Below, in pieces: positions 29,938 through 40,552 of a DNA stretch of 64,000 nucleotides (positions within the stretch are counted from its first letter, which is position 1; each line of letters opens with the position of its first letter). This stretch comes from JAZGGS01 sp963764825 (GTDB lineage Bacteria > Bacteroidota > Ignavibacteria > Ignavibacteriales > Ignavibacteriaceae). Where the stretch lies: contig CAVXUA010000006.1 in NCBI GenBank assembly GCA_963764825.1, positions 46,114 to 110,113 on the forward strand. Direction: 5' to 3'. Both the position numbers and the translations under genes were made by a program. Below the pieces are notes generated by a model, which worked only from the letters and a program-made list of their open reading frames with translations, was not told the DNA's origin and searched no databases.

Positions 29938-30534
29938 TTGCAGATAGCCCAACCATTACAGGTAGCAATTGAAGAGCTTAGCAAGTTACCAAGCATCGGA
30001 AAAAAAACTGCTCAACGGCTTGCATTGTATATTTTAAAATCTGATAAAGATCAGGTTGATGATCTTCTTAAATCAATTAAAGAATTAAAAACAAAACTTA
30101 AATTCTGTGAACGGTGCTTCAATCTTGCTGAAGAAGAACTTTGCGAAATTTGTAAAAGTGCTAAACGTGATAAATCGGTTTTATGCGTTGTGGAAGAAGC
30201 AAGTGATGTAATTGCGATAGAAAAAACTAATGAGTTCAATGGTGTTTATCATGTTCTCGGTGGTGTGCTCTCTCCATTATCGGGCGTCAATCCTGATCAA
30301 TTAAAAATTAAAGAGATGATAAGACGTTTTGAAAAAGAAGAGATTAACGAAGTGATACTGGCGCTTAATCCCGATACCGAAGGTGAAACTACATCACTTT
30401 ACCTAGCAAAACTGATAAAACCGCTGGGAATAAAGGTTACAAGGATAGCACGAGGTTTACCAATCGGTGGCGATTTAGAATTTGCTGATGAAGCAACCAT
30501 AGGGCGTGCAATTTTAAATAGAGGTGATTTGTAG
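29938..30534 (+). CDS. recR: Recombination protein RecR
   Basis: Works with RecF/RecO in loading RecA on gapped DNA. The 198-residue protein starts at TTG. It has the helix-hairpin-helix LSKLPSIGKKTAQRLALYIL, the zinc finger C-x2-C-x8-C-x2-C (KFCERCFNLAEEELCEIC) and the Toprim domain VLCVVEEASDVIAIE through VILALNPDTEGETTSLYLA. DLEFADEATIGRAI ends it. Intact and of usual length. Confidence 0.95.
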   Translation: MQIAQPLQVAIEELSKLPSIGKKTAQRLALYILKSDKDQVDDLLKSIKELKTKLKFCERCFNLAEEELCEICKSAKRDKSVLCVVEEASDVIAIEKTNEFNGVYHVLGGVLSPLSGVNPDQLKIKEMIRRFEKEEINEVILALNPDTEGETTSLYLAKLIKPLGIKVTRIARGLPIGGDLEFADEATIGRAILNRGDL

Positions 30535-30537
30535 ATT

Positions 30538-31269
30538 ATGAACTGGTACGAAGAATGGTTCAACACAAAAGAATATCTGGAAGTTTACAAAAACAGGGAT
30601 AATGTTGAAGCAGAAACTCTTGCTGAATTAATTTTATCAAATATAAAAATTAATAGTGGCGCCAAAATTCTTGATATGTCTGCAGGGGCAGGAAGGCACG
30701 CAATAAATTTTGCCAGGAGAGGATTTAATGTAACTGCGGTTGATCTGAGTGAGAACCTATTAAAAGTAGCTAAAGAGACTGCTTCGGTTTATGATTTCCA
30801 AATCGATTTTGTGCATTCCGATATTAGAAAATTTGAAACAAGTGATAAATTTGATCTCGTTGTAAATCTTTTTACAAGTATTGGCTATTTTGATGGCGAT
30901 GAAGAAAACTTTGAATTGCTTAGAAAAGCTTACAACCTTTTAAAACCTGGCGGATATTTTGTTTTGGATTATTTTAATAGGAATTATCTTGAAAATAACC
31001 TTGTCCCAAGTTCTGTTGAAACAATAAATGGTACAGTAATAAATCAAAATCGTTCAATTCGAGGCAACAGAGTAGTAAAGGAAATTATAATCGGCAAAAA
31101 TGGTAATACAAAAAAGTACTTTGAATCTGTTAGAATGTTTGGCTTTAATGAATTACAAACTGAATTAGAAAGAACCGGGTTTAAAATAAACTCAACCTTT
31201 GGTGATCTTGATGGCAAACCGTTTGTGCTTGAAACTTCCCCCAGAGTTATTATTATTGCAAGTAAATGA
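30538..31269 (+). CDS. Class I SAM-dependent methyltransferase
   Basis: The 243-residue protein has motif I at ILDMSAGAGRHAINFARRG (residues ~47-65), the ribose-binding acidic residue in TAVDLS, and motif IV FDLVVNLFTSIGYF followed by LLKPGGYFVLDYF. The Methyltransf_25-type proteins with this opening (WYEEWFNTKEYLEVY) accompany recR in related genomes. Substrate unknown. It starts three bases after recR and its stop overlaps the next start by four bases. Confidence 0.72.
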   Translation: MNWYEEWFNTKEYLEVYKNRDNVEAETLAELILSNIKINSGAKILDMSAGAGRHAINFARRGFNVTAVDLSENLLKVAKETASVYDFQIDFVHSDIRKFETSDKFDLVVNLFTSIGYFDGDEENFELLRKAYNLLKPGGYFVLDYFNRNYLENNLVPSSVETINGTVINQNRSIRGNRVVKEIIIGKNGNTKKYFESVRMFGFNELQTELERTGFKINSTFGDLDGKPFVLETSPRVIIIASK

Positions 31270-31841
31270 AAAAGCTTGTTACTATATTTGCCCTACTTTC
31301 ATTAACCGCTTGCGATATTTTTACTACCCGCGATGCAGAAGATCCTGAAGAGGGCAGATCGAATTACACCACACCAAGTGAGCCGGAAATATTAATCCAG
31401 AACCTTATAAATTCTTTTAGCGATAAAGATGCTAATAATTATGTAAAGTCCTTTACCGATCCGACATTTAGTAATAAAGTTTTCTTCTTCCTGCCAACTA
31501 GCAGTGCTTTACAAACCTGGAGCAACATTTGGATAGATTGGGATGTGGATAAAGAATTTCAATATTTTCAAAACCTGGTAAATGCTGCCCCAGAAGATTT
31601 ACCGATTATACTAAGTTTTTCTGGCCATGAACTATAACTCACTGGGTGACAGTTTAATTTATACCGCAGAGTATTTTATAAGTATTCCACAACTTAATGA
31701 TGATCCATTAAATTATAGTGGAAATGTTAAATTTGGTATGGTTAGAGATATGAGGGATACATGGGCTATCTACTTATTGGCAGGATAATGCTGATACAGC
31801 AATCCCAAAGCTGGAGTGATTTGAAAGGGATAAGCTATTAG
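31266..31841 (+). CDS. Hypothetical lipoprotein (frameshifts)
   Basis: A signal peptide with lipobox LSLTAC (Cys at residue 16) and an acidic linker lead into an NTF2/cystatin-like domain (PEILIQNLINSFSDKDANNYVKSF), which is common in Bacteroidota lipoproteins. The frame breaks near 31,630 and 31,765; the corrected ending, WAIYYWQDN...SDLKGISY, reaches 31841. It is followed immediately by another lipoprotein of the same build. Function unknown. Confidence 0.5.
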
Positions 31842-32349
31842 CCGAAAAAAAATATATATCATTTTCTTTTCTGCTCTAATTCTTACTGCATGTAAAAATC
31901 CGTTTGCACCAGCTTTTGATGAAAACTTCGATAGTAACCGTCCGCCAATTTCCGATAGAACCACAATTGAAGGTGTCTTCCAGAATTTTCAGTATGCTTA
32001 TACTTTTAAAGATACTTTGATCTACGGGCAATTACTTTCTACGGATTTTATTTTTACGTACAGGGATTATGAGCAAGGTTTCGATGTATCTTGGGGAAGA
32101 GATGAAGAGATGAGAGCAACTGATGGATTGTTTAAAAGTTCGGAGCGGCTGGATTTAATATGGAATAATATTGTCCTCAGCACAATTGATACTTTGGATG
32201 CAAGCGTTGTGCGAAGTTTTAATTTTAATATCACTTTTAATCCCACGGATGTTGTGCGGGTTGATGGGCGCGTAAACTTATCATTAAGAAAAGATCCTGA
32301 TACAAAGCAATGGGCAATTACACGCTGGATTGACGAATCAAATTTTTAA
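31837..32349 (+). CDS. Hypothetical lipoprotein, start codon unclear
   Basis: The frame encodes a lipoprotein leader (KKIYIIFFSALILTAC) but has no ATG, GTG or TTG in front. The first possible start is an ATT at 31837 that overlaps the previous stop, or a base has been lost in the run of eight A's at 31,845. The domain that follows (residues ~20-171: TTIEGVFQNFQYAYTFKDTLIYGQLL) resembles its upstream neighbour and ends TKQWAITRWIDE, again an NTF2-like pattern. The two look like tandem duplicates. Confidence 0.5.
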   Translation: MSRKKIYIIFFSALILTACKNPFAPAFDENFDSNRPPISDRTTIEGVFQNFQYAYTFKDTLIYGQLLSTDFIFTYRDYEQGFDVSWGRDEEMRATDGLFKSSERLDLIWNNIVLSTIDTLDASVVRSFNFNITFNPTDVVRVDGRVNLSLRKDPDTKQWAITRWIDESNF

Positions 32350-32398
32350 CTAACTTTTATTAAACTTTTATTACCACTAAAGGCATTCGTATTCAGGT

Positions 32399-33262
32399 AT
32401 GATCATATTTTACTTTAAAGAAGCTTTTAAATCAATCTTTCATGCCAAAGCTTCCTTCATCTTAACTTTAATAACTTTATGTATTGCAGTAATCTTAATC
32501 GCAGCTTCGGTCAGTGCTATTCAGCTTTCAGAAATATTTGAAAATAAACTAAAGAAGAATGTAAAATTAACCCTGTTTTTACAGGATTCAGTAAAACAGA
32601 ATTCTGTTAACGTTTGTAAGGAAGAACTTCAATCGCTTAAATTTACAAATGCTGTTAACTATATAAGCAAGGAAAAAGCCGCAGAAAATTTTGTAAAGGA
32701 AACAGGAGAAGACTTTAGGGAAATTCTTGATTACAACCCTCTACCAGCTTCGTTTATAATTCAATTGAAGACGGAGTTTGTTGCAGAAGATTCGGTTGAA
32801 AATATTATTTTAAATTTACAAAAATATACATGGGTTGATGAAGTGGTATCCGGGAATAGTTTTATTTACAGGGTGCTAAAATACGTAGATGAATCTAAAC
32901 AATATCTTTTTATTATAACAGTTATCATTTTGCTTATCTCAATTTATCTCGTTTACAGTACGACCCGGCTTATTACAGAAAACCGGATGAACGAACTTGA
33001 AACCATGAAGTTGGTAGGAGCGAAACTATCCACCATAAAAATGCCTATAATAATTAATAACATTACTGCAGGAATTATTGCAGGCATAATTAGCGTTTTA
33101 ATATTTGAACTGGTTATTTCAGAAATTAGTAATTACCAGTTTTTAGTTAACTTCGTACGAGATAATAAGGTATTTTATTATGCCTTATTATTAATTCTAA
33201 GTCCAATCCTTAGTCTATTTGTAACACTGTTTGCTCTAAGAAAATTGACTTTAAATATTTGA
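32399..33262 (+). CDS. ftsX: Cell-division ABC-type permease FtsX
   Basis: The 287-residue protein has four membrane helices: one near residues 18-45, then an extracytoplasmic domain (KKNVKLTLFLQDSV to about residue 160), and three C-terminal helices. The FtsX-type hallmarks are the SKEKAAENFVKETGED motif in the outer domain and ENRMNELETMKLVGAKLSTIKMPIII before the last helices. With the ATPase FtsE (not adjacent) it controls peptidoglycan hydrolases at the septum. Intact. Confidence 0.85.
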   Translation: MIIFYFKEAFKSIFHAKASFILTLITLCIAVILIAASVSAIQLSEIFENKLKKNVKLTLFLQDSVKQNSVNVCKEELQSLKFTNAVNYISKEKAAENFVKETGEDFREILDYNPLPASFIIQLKTEFVAEDSVENIILNLQKYTWVDEVVSGNSFIYRVLKYVDESKQYLFIITVIILLISIYLVYSTTRLITENRMNELETMKLVGAKLSTIKMPIIINNITAGIIAGIISVLIFELVISEISNYQFLVNFVRDNKVFYYALLLILSPILSLFVTLFALRKLTLNI

Positions 33263-33351
33263 TGTGGGGGTAATATTTTTTAATTTTGCTCAATTAAAGT
33301 AATTTTTTAGCTTATAGTCATATCTATTAAAAATTAATACAAGTTAAGAAT

Positions 33352-34978
33352 TTGAAATCTGGTAAAATAGTTTATCAAATAATAATATTTGTTTTGGCAA
33401 TCTTTCTGGCAAATAATTTTGCGCAGCAGGAACTGCCTAATTATCCTGAAAGAACCATCCAGGTCAAAAATGATTCACTTAAAATTAAACCTGAAAAGGG
33501 CTTTAAGGATTTCTATACAATAGAAGCCACTGAAGGAAGCATTGATCCTGATGAATACTATGTGGGTCCCGGAGATAAAATCTTTATTTCAATAAGTGGA
33601 GTGCTGGAGGTGGTTCATAACCTGGTAATTGATCAGGAAGGTTGGCTTATATATACCAAAAGTTGGTGCAACCGATCTTAAAGATCTTACACTTTCCAGA
33701 TGCACGTGAAAAAATTATAAATAACCTTAACAAGTATTATAAAAATGTTGAGATCTTTATCTGCATTAGTTGATTTCAGGAAGATTAAAGTTTCATTAGC
33801 CGGTGATGTTGTTAGACCATCACTTTATGTTCTTTCTGCAAACTCAAGATTAATGGATCTCATAACAACATCTTATGGATTGAGGAAAACTGCAAATCTT
33901 CGGAATATTAATGTTGTATCGAAGAATGGAACTAACAAACAATACGATCTTCTAAGCTTTTTAAGATTTGGAGATTATGAAAATAATCCAATGCTTAGAG
34001 AAGGTAATGTTGTAATAGTGGATAAGGTAGATGATGTAGTAGAGATTAGTGGTGAAATTAAATACCCGGCAATATATGAGTTTATAGAAGGTGAAAGTTT
34101 TTGGGATTTAATTGATCTTGCTGGTGGACTACTAAGTAAAGCAAAAACTGATACTATTGAGATAATCAGTTTCGATCCGGCAGGTAAAATTCAATTAAGC
34201 AATTACTTTAGCTATGATAAGTTGAAAAACAGTAACGTTATGTTAAAGAAGCAAGATCATATTGTAATTAGACAAATCCCGAATTATTATGAAAATAATT
34301 ATGTTAAGTTAGAGGGGTTTGTAAAATATCCTGGTTGGTACAAAATAGTAAAAGATGTTACTACTCTTGTTGAGATTATAGAAGAAGCAGGCGGCTTTAG
34401 GGAAGAAGCTTCTCTTACTGAAGCTAGTTTGAAAAGAATTGTGGAAGGTGAAGAAGGAGGACCCTGAATTTGATCGGCTGAAGCTGATAATGCAGGCTGA
34501 TATGACAGAAGATGAATATGATTATTTCAAATCCAAATCAAGGCAAACTTCTGGCAGAGTAGTTATAGATTTTGTTGATCTTTTTAACAACAATAATCTT
34601 AGTGAAAACATAGTTCTTAGAAAAGGTGATATAATCAATATCCCGGAGCAAAAAGATTATATTATTATGCTTGGGCAGTTTGTTAATCCTGGTAAAATAA
34701 TTTACGATCCTAATCTTACAGTTAAAGATTATATCACCCTTGCTGAAGGTTTCGGTTGGCGAGCCTTGGAGGGAGAGGTGAGAGTGATAAAAACCAAAAC
34801 CGGCGAGTGGATTGATGCAGATGATGAAGTTAAACTTTTACCCGGTGATACAATTTGGGTTCCTGAAGATCCACCCGCACCAAAATTTTGGGATGTATTT
34901 ATGGATGGATTGCAAATTTTTGCACAGTTAGCTGCCGTTATTGCAGCAGCTGCCGCTATAGTTGTTGCAACGAGGTAA
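33352..34978 (+). CDS. SLBB-domain polysaccharide export outer-membrane protein (frameshifts)
   Basis: Wza-like export protein, ~540 residues after correction. TTG start, signal peptide ending NNFAQQ, then the Poly_export domain with DEYYVGPGDKIFISISG. At least four SLBB repeats follow (VSLAGDVVRPSLYVL, VEISGEIKYPAIYEF, VKLEGFVKYPGWYKI, IMLGQFVNPGKIIYD). A C-terminal hydrophobic helix (LQIFAQLAAVIAAAAAIVV) would form the outer-membrane pore. Breaks lie near 33,650, 33,700 and 34,450. It opens the exopolysaccharide locus and is three bases ahead of the chain-length gene. Confidence 0.8.
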
Positions 34979-34981
34979 ATA

Positions 34982-36124
34982 ATGACATTTCACGAAATCT
35001 TAAATACCATACTTTCTTACAGGTATATAATTTTAAAGATTACTATTCCTGCTGCGTTAATAGTTTTTCTCTTCCTGTTTTTAATATCACCAATTACATA
35101 TAAAGCCCCTGTAACATTACTGCCTCCCTCTGAGAATGACCAGATAACTGGATTGGGCAACCTGCTGGGTGGTGGAGATTTTACAAACCTATTGTTAGGC
35201 GGTGGTGCACAAGGAAATTCACAGCTTTATATGGAAATTCTTAAGAGCCGTACAGCTGCGGAATTTGTTGTTAAGAAGCATAATTTAGTTAATTTTTTTA
35301 ATGCTGAAGATACTTATGATGCATCCGAACAACTGCAAAATAAGCTTGTGTTAAACTTATCGAAAGAGGGAATTGTAACTTTATCTGTTGAAGTGAAAAC
35401 CAGCTTTATCCCGATGATATTTGCAGATATTGATTCTACAAAAAGTTTTGCTGCTGCACTTTCAAATACATACATTAAAGCACTGGATAAAATTAATCGC
35501 GAAAAAATTTCTTACAAAGCTAAGCGCGCAAGGCAATATATTGAGGAACAACTTGAGCTCACTAAAGCTTCCCTGAATTCAGCAGAATTTAGATTGATGA
35601 GCTTTCAACAGGAAAATAAAACAATTTCACTTCCTGATCAGTTAAGATCTGCAATTGAAAGTTCAGCAGAAATTAAAGCTGAAATTATAAAAACTGAAAT
35701 TGAGATTGGATTACTGAAACCAAATTTGAGAGAGGATAACAAAGCACTCCTTTCCCTAAGAACAAAACTTTCTGAACTTCAGAAAGAGTATGATAAGTTT
35801 GAAGTTGGAACAGAAGATTATCTTGTTGCCTTTAATGATGTTCCTGAATTAGGAATGGAACTGGCACAGCTGCTGCGTGAAGTTAAAATTCAGAGTGAAG
35901 TTTACTTATTGCTTCAACAACAATATTACAAAGAAAAAATCCAGGAGAACAGAGACCTTCCAACCATTGAAGTTTTGGATGAAGCTATCCCACCACTAAA
36001 AGCTTCGGGACCGAGGGTTATCTTTTCAACATTGCTTAGCGGAATTTTTATTTTTCTTCTTGTCTCGCTTTATTTTATAGTAAGAGAGAAAAATATAATT
36101 TCATTAAAGGGCAATAAGGATTAG
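34982..36124 (+). CDS. Wzz/GumC-type polysaccharide chain-length protein
   Basis: The 380-residue protein has one membrane helix at each end (AALIVFLFLFLISPIT near residue 25; VIFSTLLSGIFIFLLVSLYFIV near residue 350). The middle is a long periplasmic coiled coil (residues ~165-280) with KRARQYIEEQLELTKASLNSAE. PPLKASGPR before the last helix is the usual proline-rich motif. It has no C-terminal tyrosine kinase domain. It sets the length of the exported polymer together with the SLBB protein upstream. Intact. Confidence 0.82.
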   Translation: MTFHEILNTILSYRYIILKITIPAALIVFLFLFLISPITYKAPVTLLPPSENDQITGLGNLLGGGDFTNLLLGGGAQGNSQLYMEILKSRTAAEFVVKKHNLVNFFNAEDTYDASEQLQNKLVLNLSKEGIVTLSVEVKTSFIPMIFADIDSTKSFAAALSNTYIKALDKINREKISYKAKRARQYIEEQLELTKASLNSAEFRLMSFQQENKTISLPDQLRSAIESSAEIKAEIIKTEIEIGLLKPNLREDNKALLSLRTKLSELQKEYDKFEVGTEDYLVAFNDVPELGMELAQLLREVKIQSEVYLLLQQQYYKEKIQENRDLPTIEVLDEAIPPLKASGPRVIFSTLLSGIFIFLLVSLYFIVREKNIISLKGNKD

Positions 36125-37067
36125 ATGATAAAAGATAAGGTAGTTGTAACCGGCGGTGCAGGATTTCTTGGTTCGCACTTATGTGATAAGCTTTTAAATG
36201 AAGGATTCGAAGTAGTCTGTGTTGATAATTTGTTAACCGGAGATACTTATAACATTGCTCACCTTTCCGGTAACGAACACTTTTCTTTTATTAAACATGA
36301 TGTTACAAATTACATCTTCCTTCCCGGTCACGTAGATTTTATACTGCACTTTGCATCTCCTGCAAGTCCTTTAGATTATTTACACTTTCCAATTCAGACT
36401 TTAAAAGTTGGATCGCTCGGAACTCATAAAGCTCTTGGTTTGGCAAAAGAAAAGAACGCTAGATTTTTATTGGCATCTACTTCTGAAGTTTACGGTGATC
36501 CCGAGGTGCATCCTCAAAGTGAAAATTACTGGGGAAACGTAAATCCCATTGGACCAAGGGGTGTTTACGATGAAGCCAAAAGATTTGCTGAAGCTATTAC
36601 GATGGCTTACCAGAGATATCATGGGCTAGAAACACGTATTGCCAGAATCTTTAATACGTATGGTCCACGAATGAGAAAAAATGATGGAAGAGCGTTACCT
36701 AATTTTATTCAACAGGCAATAGCAGGCAAACCAATTACCATTTATGGTGATGGTAAGCAAACAAGGAGTTTTTGTTACATAACCGACCAGGTTGAAGGAT
36801 TGTTTAAACTACTGATTTCAGGTGAAGATGAGCCTGTAAATATTGGCAACCCGGAAGAAATATCAGTTCAATCAATCGCCGAAGAGATTGTTAAACTAAC
36901 CGGAAGTATAAGTGAGATAGTTTATGAAGAATTACCGATTGATGATCCAAAGATACGACAACCAGATATTTCAAAAGCAAAGGAGATATTGAGCATGGGA
37001 GCCAAAGATAAGAAGGGAAGAAGGGTTGCAAAAAACCATTGAATATTTCAAATCACTCAAATCATAA
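36125..37067 (+). CDS. UDP-glucuronate decarboxylase-like SDR (frameshifts at C-terminus)
   Basis: Extended short-chain dehydrogenase of ~314 residues. It has GGAGFLGSHLCD NAD-binding loop, the UXS-type HFASPASPLDYLHFP, the STSEVYGDPEVHPQ segment and the catalytic Tyr-x3-Lys in YDEAKR (near residue 145), followed by RIFNTYGPRM and GDGKQTRSFCYI. The subgroup motif SCYDEGKR of characterised UXS enzymes is RGVYDEAKR here. The expected product is UDP-xylose or its 4-keto precursor, with some doubt. Two indels near 36,990 and 37,018 change the ending; the corrected one is TIEYFKSLKS at 37067. Confidence 0.7.
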
Positions 37068-37127
37068 GTTGATCATTCAACTCTTATGTTTATTCTTTAA
37101 TGATATAGTTACTTATTATTAATAAGA

Positions 37128-38687
37128 ATGAAACCAAAATTTACATCGACGATTGCCGGCGCCTCAATTTTTATAACCGCTGTTCTACTATTAGGCAGGG
37201 GACTTGGATTAATTCGTGAAGTAATTTTTGCTAACTATTTTGGTTTAAGCGCAGAATACGATCTGTATTTAGTGGCAACTGTTCTGCCTATAACAATCAA
37301 TTCGATTATATTATATATCGCTCAAAATTTTTTCATCCCAAATTATAATTCAGCAAAAAAAAATTCTGAAAACGAAGCCATTAGTTTTACCGGGTTTACT
37401 GTTTGGCTTTTCCTATTCGGAGGAATAATTATTTCAACAATCCTATTTGTTTTATCTGATAAAATATTTAGTGTTTATCTTCCAGATGTTTCAGCAGAAT
37501 CTCTCGAATCCACTATCAACTTATTTAAGATTGTTCTTTTTGCCATACCCATTTTTTCTGTAAGCTCGGTCTTTTCAGCTTACCTGCAAGCCAGGTTTGA
37601 ATTTAGATTACCCTCATTATCACAGCTTCTTCTAAATATTGCATTGATAATCCTGGTCCTTGTATTTCACAGCTCAATAGGTGTAAAAGCAATTGCAATT
37701 GGCTATGTAGCCGGGGTTATTCTACAATTGATATGGCTCCTTTATTTTGTTCAGAAAGAGATCAATCTTTTCCAGTTTAAGTTTTTTAGAAAGAAAAAAT
37801 ATTTGCAGTTTATAAGTGGATCGCTCCTACTTATTGTCGTGATTGAATCGCTAAGCCAGCTTTTTATGTTTAGTGATAGGTATTTTTACAAAAGTGTTGA
37901 AGCTGGCGGAATTGCTGCGTTGAATTATGCCATTCATTTATATCTGTTACCAGTGTCAATTATCTCATTAGCATTATCCACCGCGATTTTTCCTGCATTG
38001 TCAAAGAGTATCAATGAAGAAACTGCAGAAACAGAGAAACATCTGAATAATTTTTTTTCTGTAAATACTTTATTGTTTATACCAATCACAATTGTGATTG
38101 TTTTTTTTGGAGATACGATAATCCAAGTATTATTTGAGAGAGGTGAGTTCACCACGCATGATAGCGAAATGACTTATTCAGCTTTAAAAGTTTATGCACT
38201 AAGTTTGATATTCTTTTCCAGCTATGCAGTTATAAATAAACTGATTTACAGCAAAAAGTTAATAGGATACCTTTTGCTGGTGGCAGTAGTAAGTATATCA
38301 TTAAAAATTCTTTTAAATTTTATTTTTGTTGTTGAATTAAAACAAAATGGTTTAGCCTTAAGTACAACTCTTAGTTATTTGTCGTTCTTCGTTCTTAGCT
38401 TTTTTGTCGTGATTTTGAAAGTTCAATTATATAATAAAAGTTATTTTTTAAAAGAATTATTATGGGGATTAATAAATGGTGGCGTAAGTATATTGCTTTC
38501 TTCATGGTTAATTTCATTACTATTTCGTGATTCATCCATTGAATCTGATATTTTTCAAATTTTAATATTTTTAATATTTTATGGTCTCAATTCTGTAATA
38601 TCCGGACATCATTCAGTTACCCTTTTAACAAATGCTATGCTCACTTACAAGCACTACCGTAAATCACAGGTTGAGGTACAAAGTTGA
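37128..38687 (+). CDS. murJ: MurJ-type lipid-linked sugar flippase
   Basis: The 519-residue protein has about 13-14 membrane helices of the MVIM/MurJ family. RGLGLIREVIFANYFGLSAEYDLYLVA gives the N-terminal signature, followed by the conserved charged groups in the central cavity. LFERGEFTTHDS near residue 340 is the classical MurJ motif between helices 10 and 11. In most genomes MurJ flips lipid II. Its position inside an exopolysaccharide locus suggests it may serve as the Wzx-like flippase for this polymer. Its stop overlaps the GT9 gene by four bases. Confidence 0.8.
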   Translation: MKPKFTSTIAGASIFITAVLLLGRGLGLIREVIFANYFGLSAEYDLYLVATVLPITINSIILYIAQNFFIPNYNSAKKNSENEAISFTGFTVWLFLFGGIIISTILFVLSDKIFSVYLPDVSAESLESTINLFKIVLFAIPIFSVSSVFSAYLQARFEFRLPSLSQLLLNIALIILVLVFHSSIGVKAIAIGYVAGVILQLIWLLYFVQKEINLFQFKFFRKKKYLQFISGSLLLIVVIESLSQLFMFSDRYFYKSVEAGGIAALNYAIHLYLLPVSIISLALSTAIFPALSKSINEETAETEKHLNNFFSVNTLLFIPITIVIVFFGDTIIQVLFERGEFTTHDSEMTYSALKVYALSLIFFSSYAVINKLIYSKKLIGYLLLVAVVSISLKILLNFIFVVELKQNGLALSTTLSYLSFFVLSFFVVILKVQLYNKSYFLKELLWGLINGGVSILLSSWLISLLFRDSSIESDIFQILIFLIFYGLNSVISGHHSVTLLTNAMLTYKHYRKSQVEVQS

Positions 38688-39834
38688 GGATTTCCAAATA
38701 CAACTTAACATTTTTACTTGCACGAGTTCCAATATTACAAAAGCTACTAAATATTGTAGCTTTTCCTGGGTTTTATTTATTACGGTCGTTCTGCAGGTTA
38801 GGTAGTACAAAAGGTGAAAGTTTAGTCATTATTTCATTGCACCGGCTTGGTGATACAGTCTTTACAATCCCTGCGGTTAAAGAAATTATTAGACATTATT
38901 CAAAGATCATATACATAATTTGTAACGATCATAGTATCCCAATTTATAAAGAGATTTTCCCCGACCTAAATTATGTAACAATGGGAAATGATAATTTTAG
39001 ATTAGGGGGCAGAGTAGCTAAAAGAAATGCGCGCAAATTGATTAAAAGCCTTAAACCACATTTTATACTTGATTTAACAGGAATTGGGAAATCAGCTTCT
39101 CTAATACTCACTTCATCAGCCAGAGAAATAATTGGTACAAACAGAGAACATTACAGAGGAATTTATACGCACTTTACTCCAGTTAGAAAATCTCCTCATC
39201 TAATGGATGTTTATCTTGATGCCGTTAAAACCAGATTTAATATTGAGAACGAATCGAGCATAAAAGTTTTTGAAAGCAACTATGACAAGAATGGAAAAAT
39301 TCTAATTCATCCATTTGGAGGCTGGGCAGCTAAGGAATGGGGATTATGAAATTCATTTTACTTGCAGAAAAGTTAAGTTTAGAATATAATGTTGAAATTA
39401 TTGCGCCCGTTGGATCTATTGAATCCATTCAAAATCAAGAAGTTGAAAAAAGAAGAATTCCGATTACAATAACAAATTCAATTTATGAATTGATTGAACA
39501 AACTAGGGACTGTTCTGTTTTCATCGGAAATGATTCAGGACCTCTTTATATTGCAAATATGTTGGGCAAACCTACATTTACAATTTATGGCCCAACGAAT
39601 CCAGATTATTCTGTTCCTTTCGGGGATAATCATAGATATATAATTAAGACTATACATTGTTCTCCTGAAAAAAATAAGCAATATTGTTATACAACAGCAG
39701 GTCTTATAGGATGTCCTGCATTTAAATGTATGGAATCACTTCAAGCCGATGAAGTATATAAAAAGGTATTTCCATTTGTACAGGAACATTGTAATACCAA
39801 ATTAAAAGTTATTCATAGTAAATATGATTTATAA
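38684..39834 (+). CDS. Glycosyltransferase family 9 (heptosyltransferase-like, one frameshift)
   Basis: About 383 residues after joining two frames at ~39,348 (GGWAAKEWG / KEWGL-KFILLAEKL). The N-terminus has IISLHRLGDTVFTIPAVKEI, the GT9 donor-side loop. The C-terminal domain has ILIHPFGGWAAKEW, IGNDSGPLYIANMLGKPTFTIYGPTNP, the diagnostic (D/N)SGP...A pattern that binds the ADP-sugar. CxP-like cysteines follow near the end. It adds heptose or another sugar to a lipid-linked acceptor. Confidence 0.78.
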
Positions 39835-39844
39835 TTAAAGCCTA

Positions 39845-40512
39845 ATGAAAGAAATACTTAAAACTCTTTTACCAGGAAAAATCTGGAAAATTTTACAATG
39901 GCTGAAAAAAAACCTATTAGCCCTTAAATTCAGAACTATCGGAAGACCCTTTGTACCTGGAGAAACTAGCAAGGCACATTCACGCAGAGTAAAAGAAGGC
40001 TTCTTTGAAAAATTTTGCAATGGAGATGGATTAGATATTGGTTTTGGCAGCGATTTAATAACCAAAGATGCTAAGGGCTACGATTTTGAACATGGAAATG
40101 CTCAGTATTTAAAGGAGTAAAAGATAACTCATACGATTTTGTTTATTCATCACATACTGTAGAACATTTGCCCGATCCTGCAGAAGGAGTGAAAAATTGG
40201 TTTAGGGTAGTTAAACCGGGCGGTTATTTGATTATATATTTACCGCACAGAGATTTATATGAAAAGAAAGAAACGCTCCCATCCATGTTTAACTCGAATC
40301 ATTATCATTTCTTTCTAATTGATAGAGACGAGGAACCTGATACTATTGGTATTATTCCCCTAATTGAAACAACCCTAAATGATTTTGACATAGTCTATGC
40401 TAAAGAATGCAGCGAAGGGCATACAATAACCGAACCGGAAATACACAGTGACGGTGAGTTTTCTATTGAGGTGGTTGTTAGGAAAATAGATAATTCAAAA
40501 TTTAGTAGTTGA
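39845..40512 (+). CDS. SAM-dependent methyltransferase (one or two frameshifts)
   Basis: About 222 residues. Motif I is weak (GLDIGFGSD) and the acidic motif II reads YDFEHG. After a break near 40,115 the frame continues with YDFVYSSHTVEHLPDPAEGVKNWFRVVKPGGYLIIYLPHRD (motif IV and the post-motif strand; quoted here by landmarks), ending IEVVVRKI. This is the Methyltransf_11 type found in glycan loci, where it O-methylates a sugar or, as a nested domain, modifies a carrier. It starts ten bases after the GT9 gene. Confidence 0.65.
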
Positions 40513-40552
40513 TAGTTTTACAAATGATGATTTTATTTTTTCGGGTAAGTTA

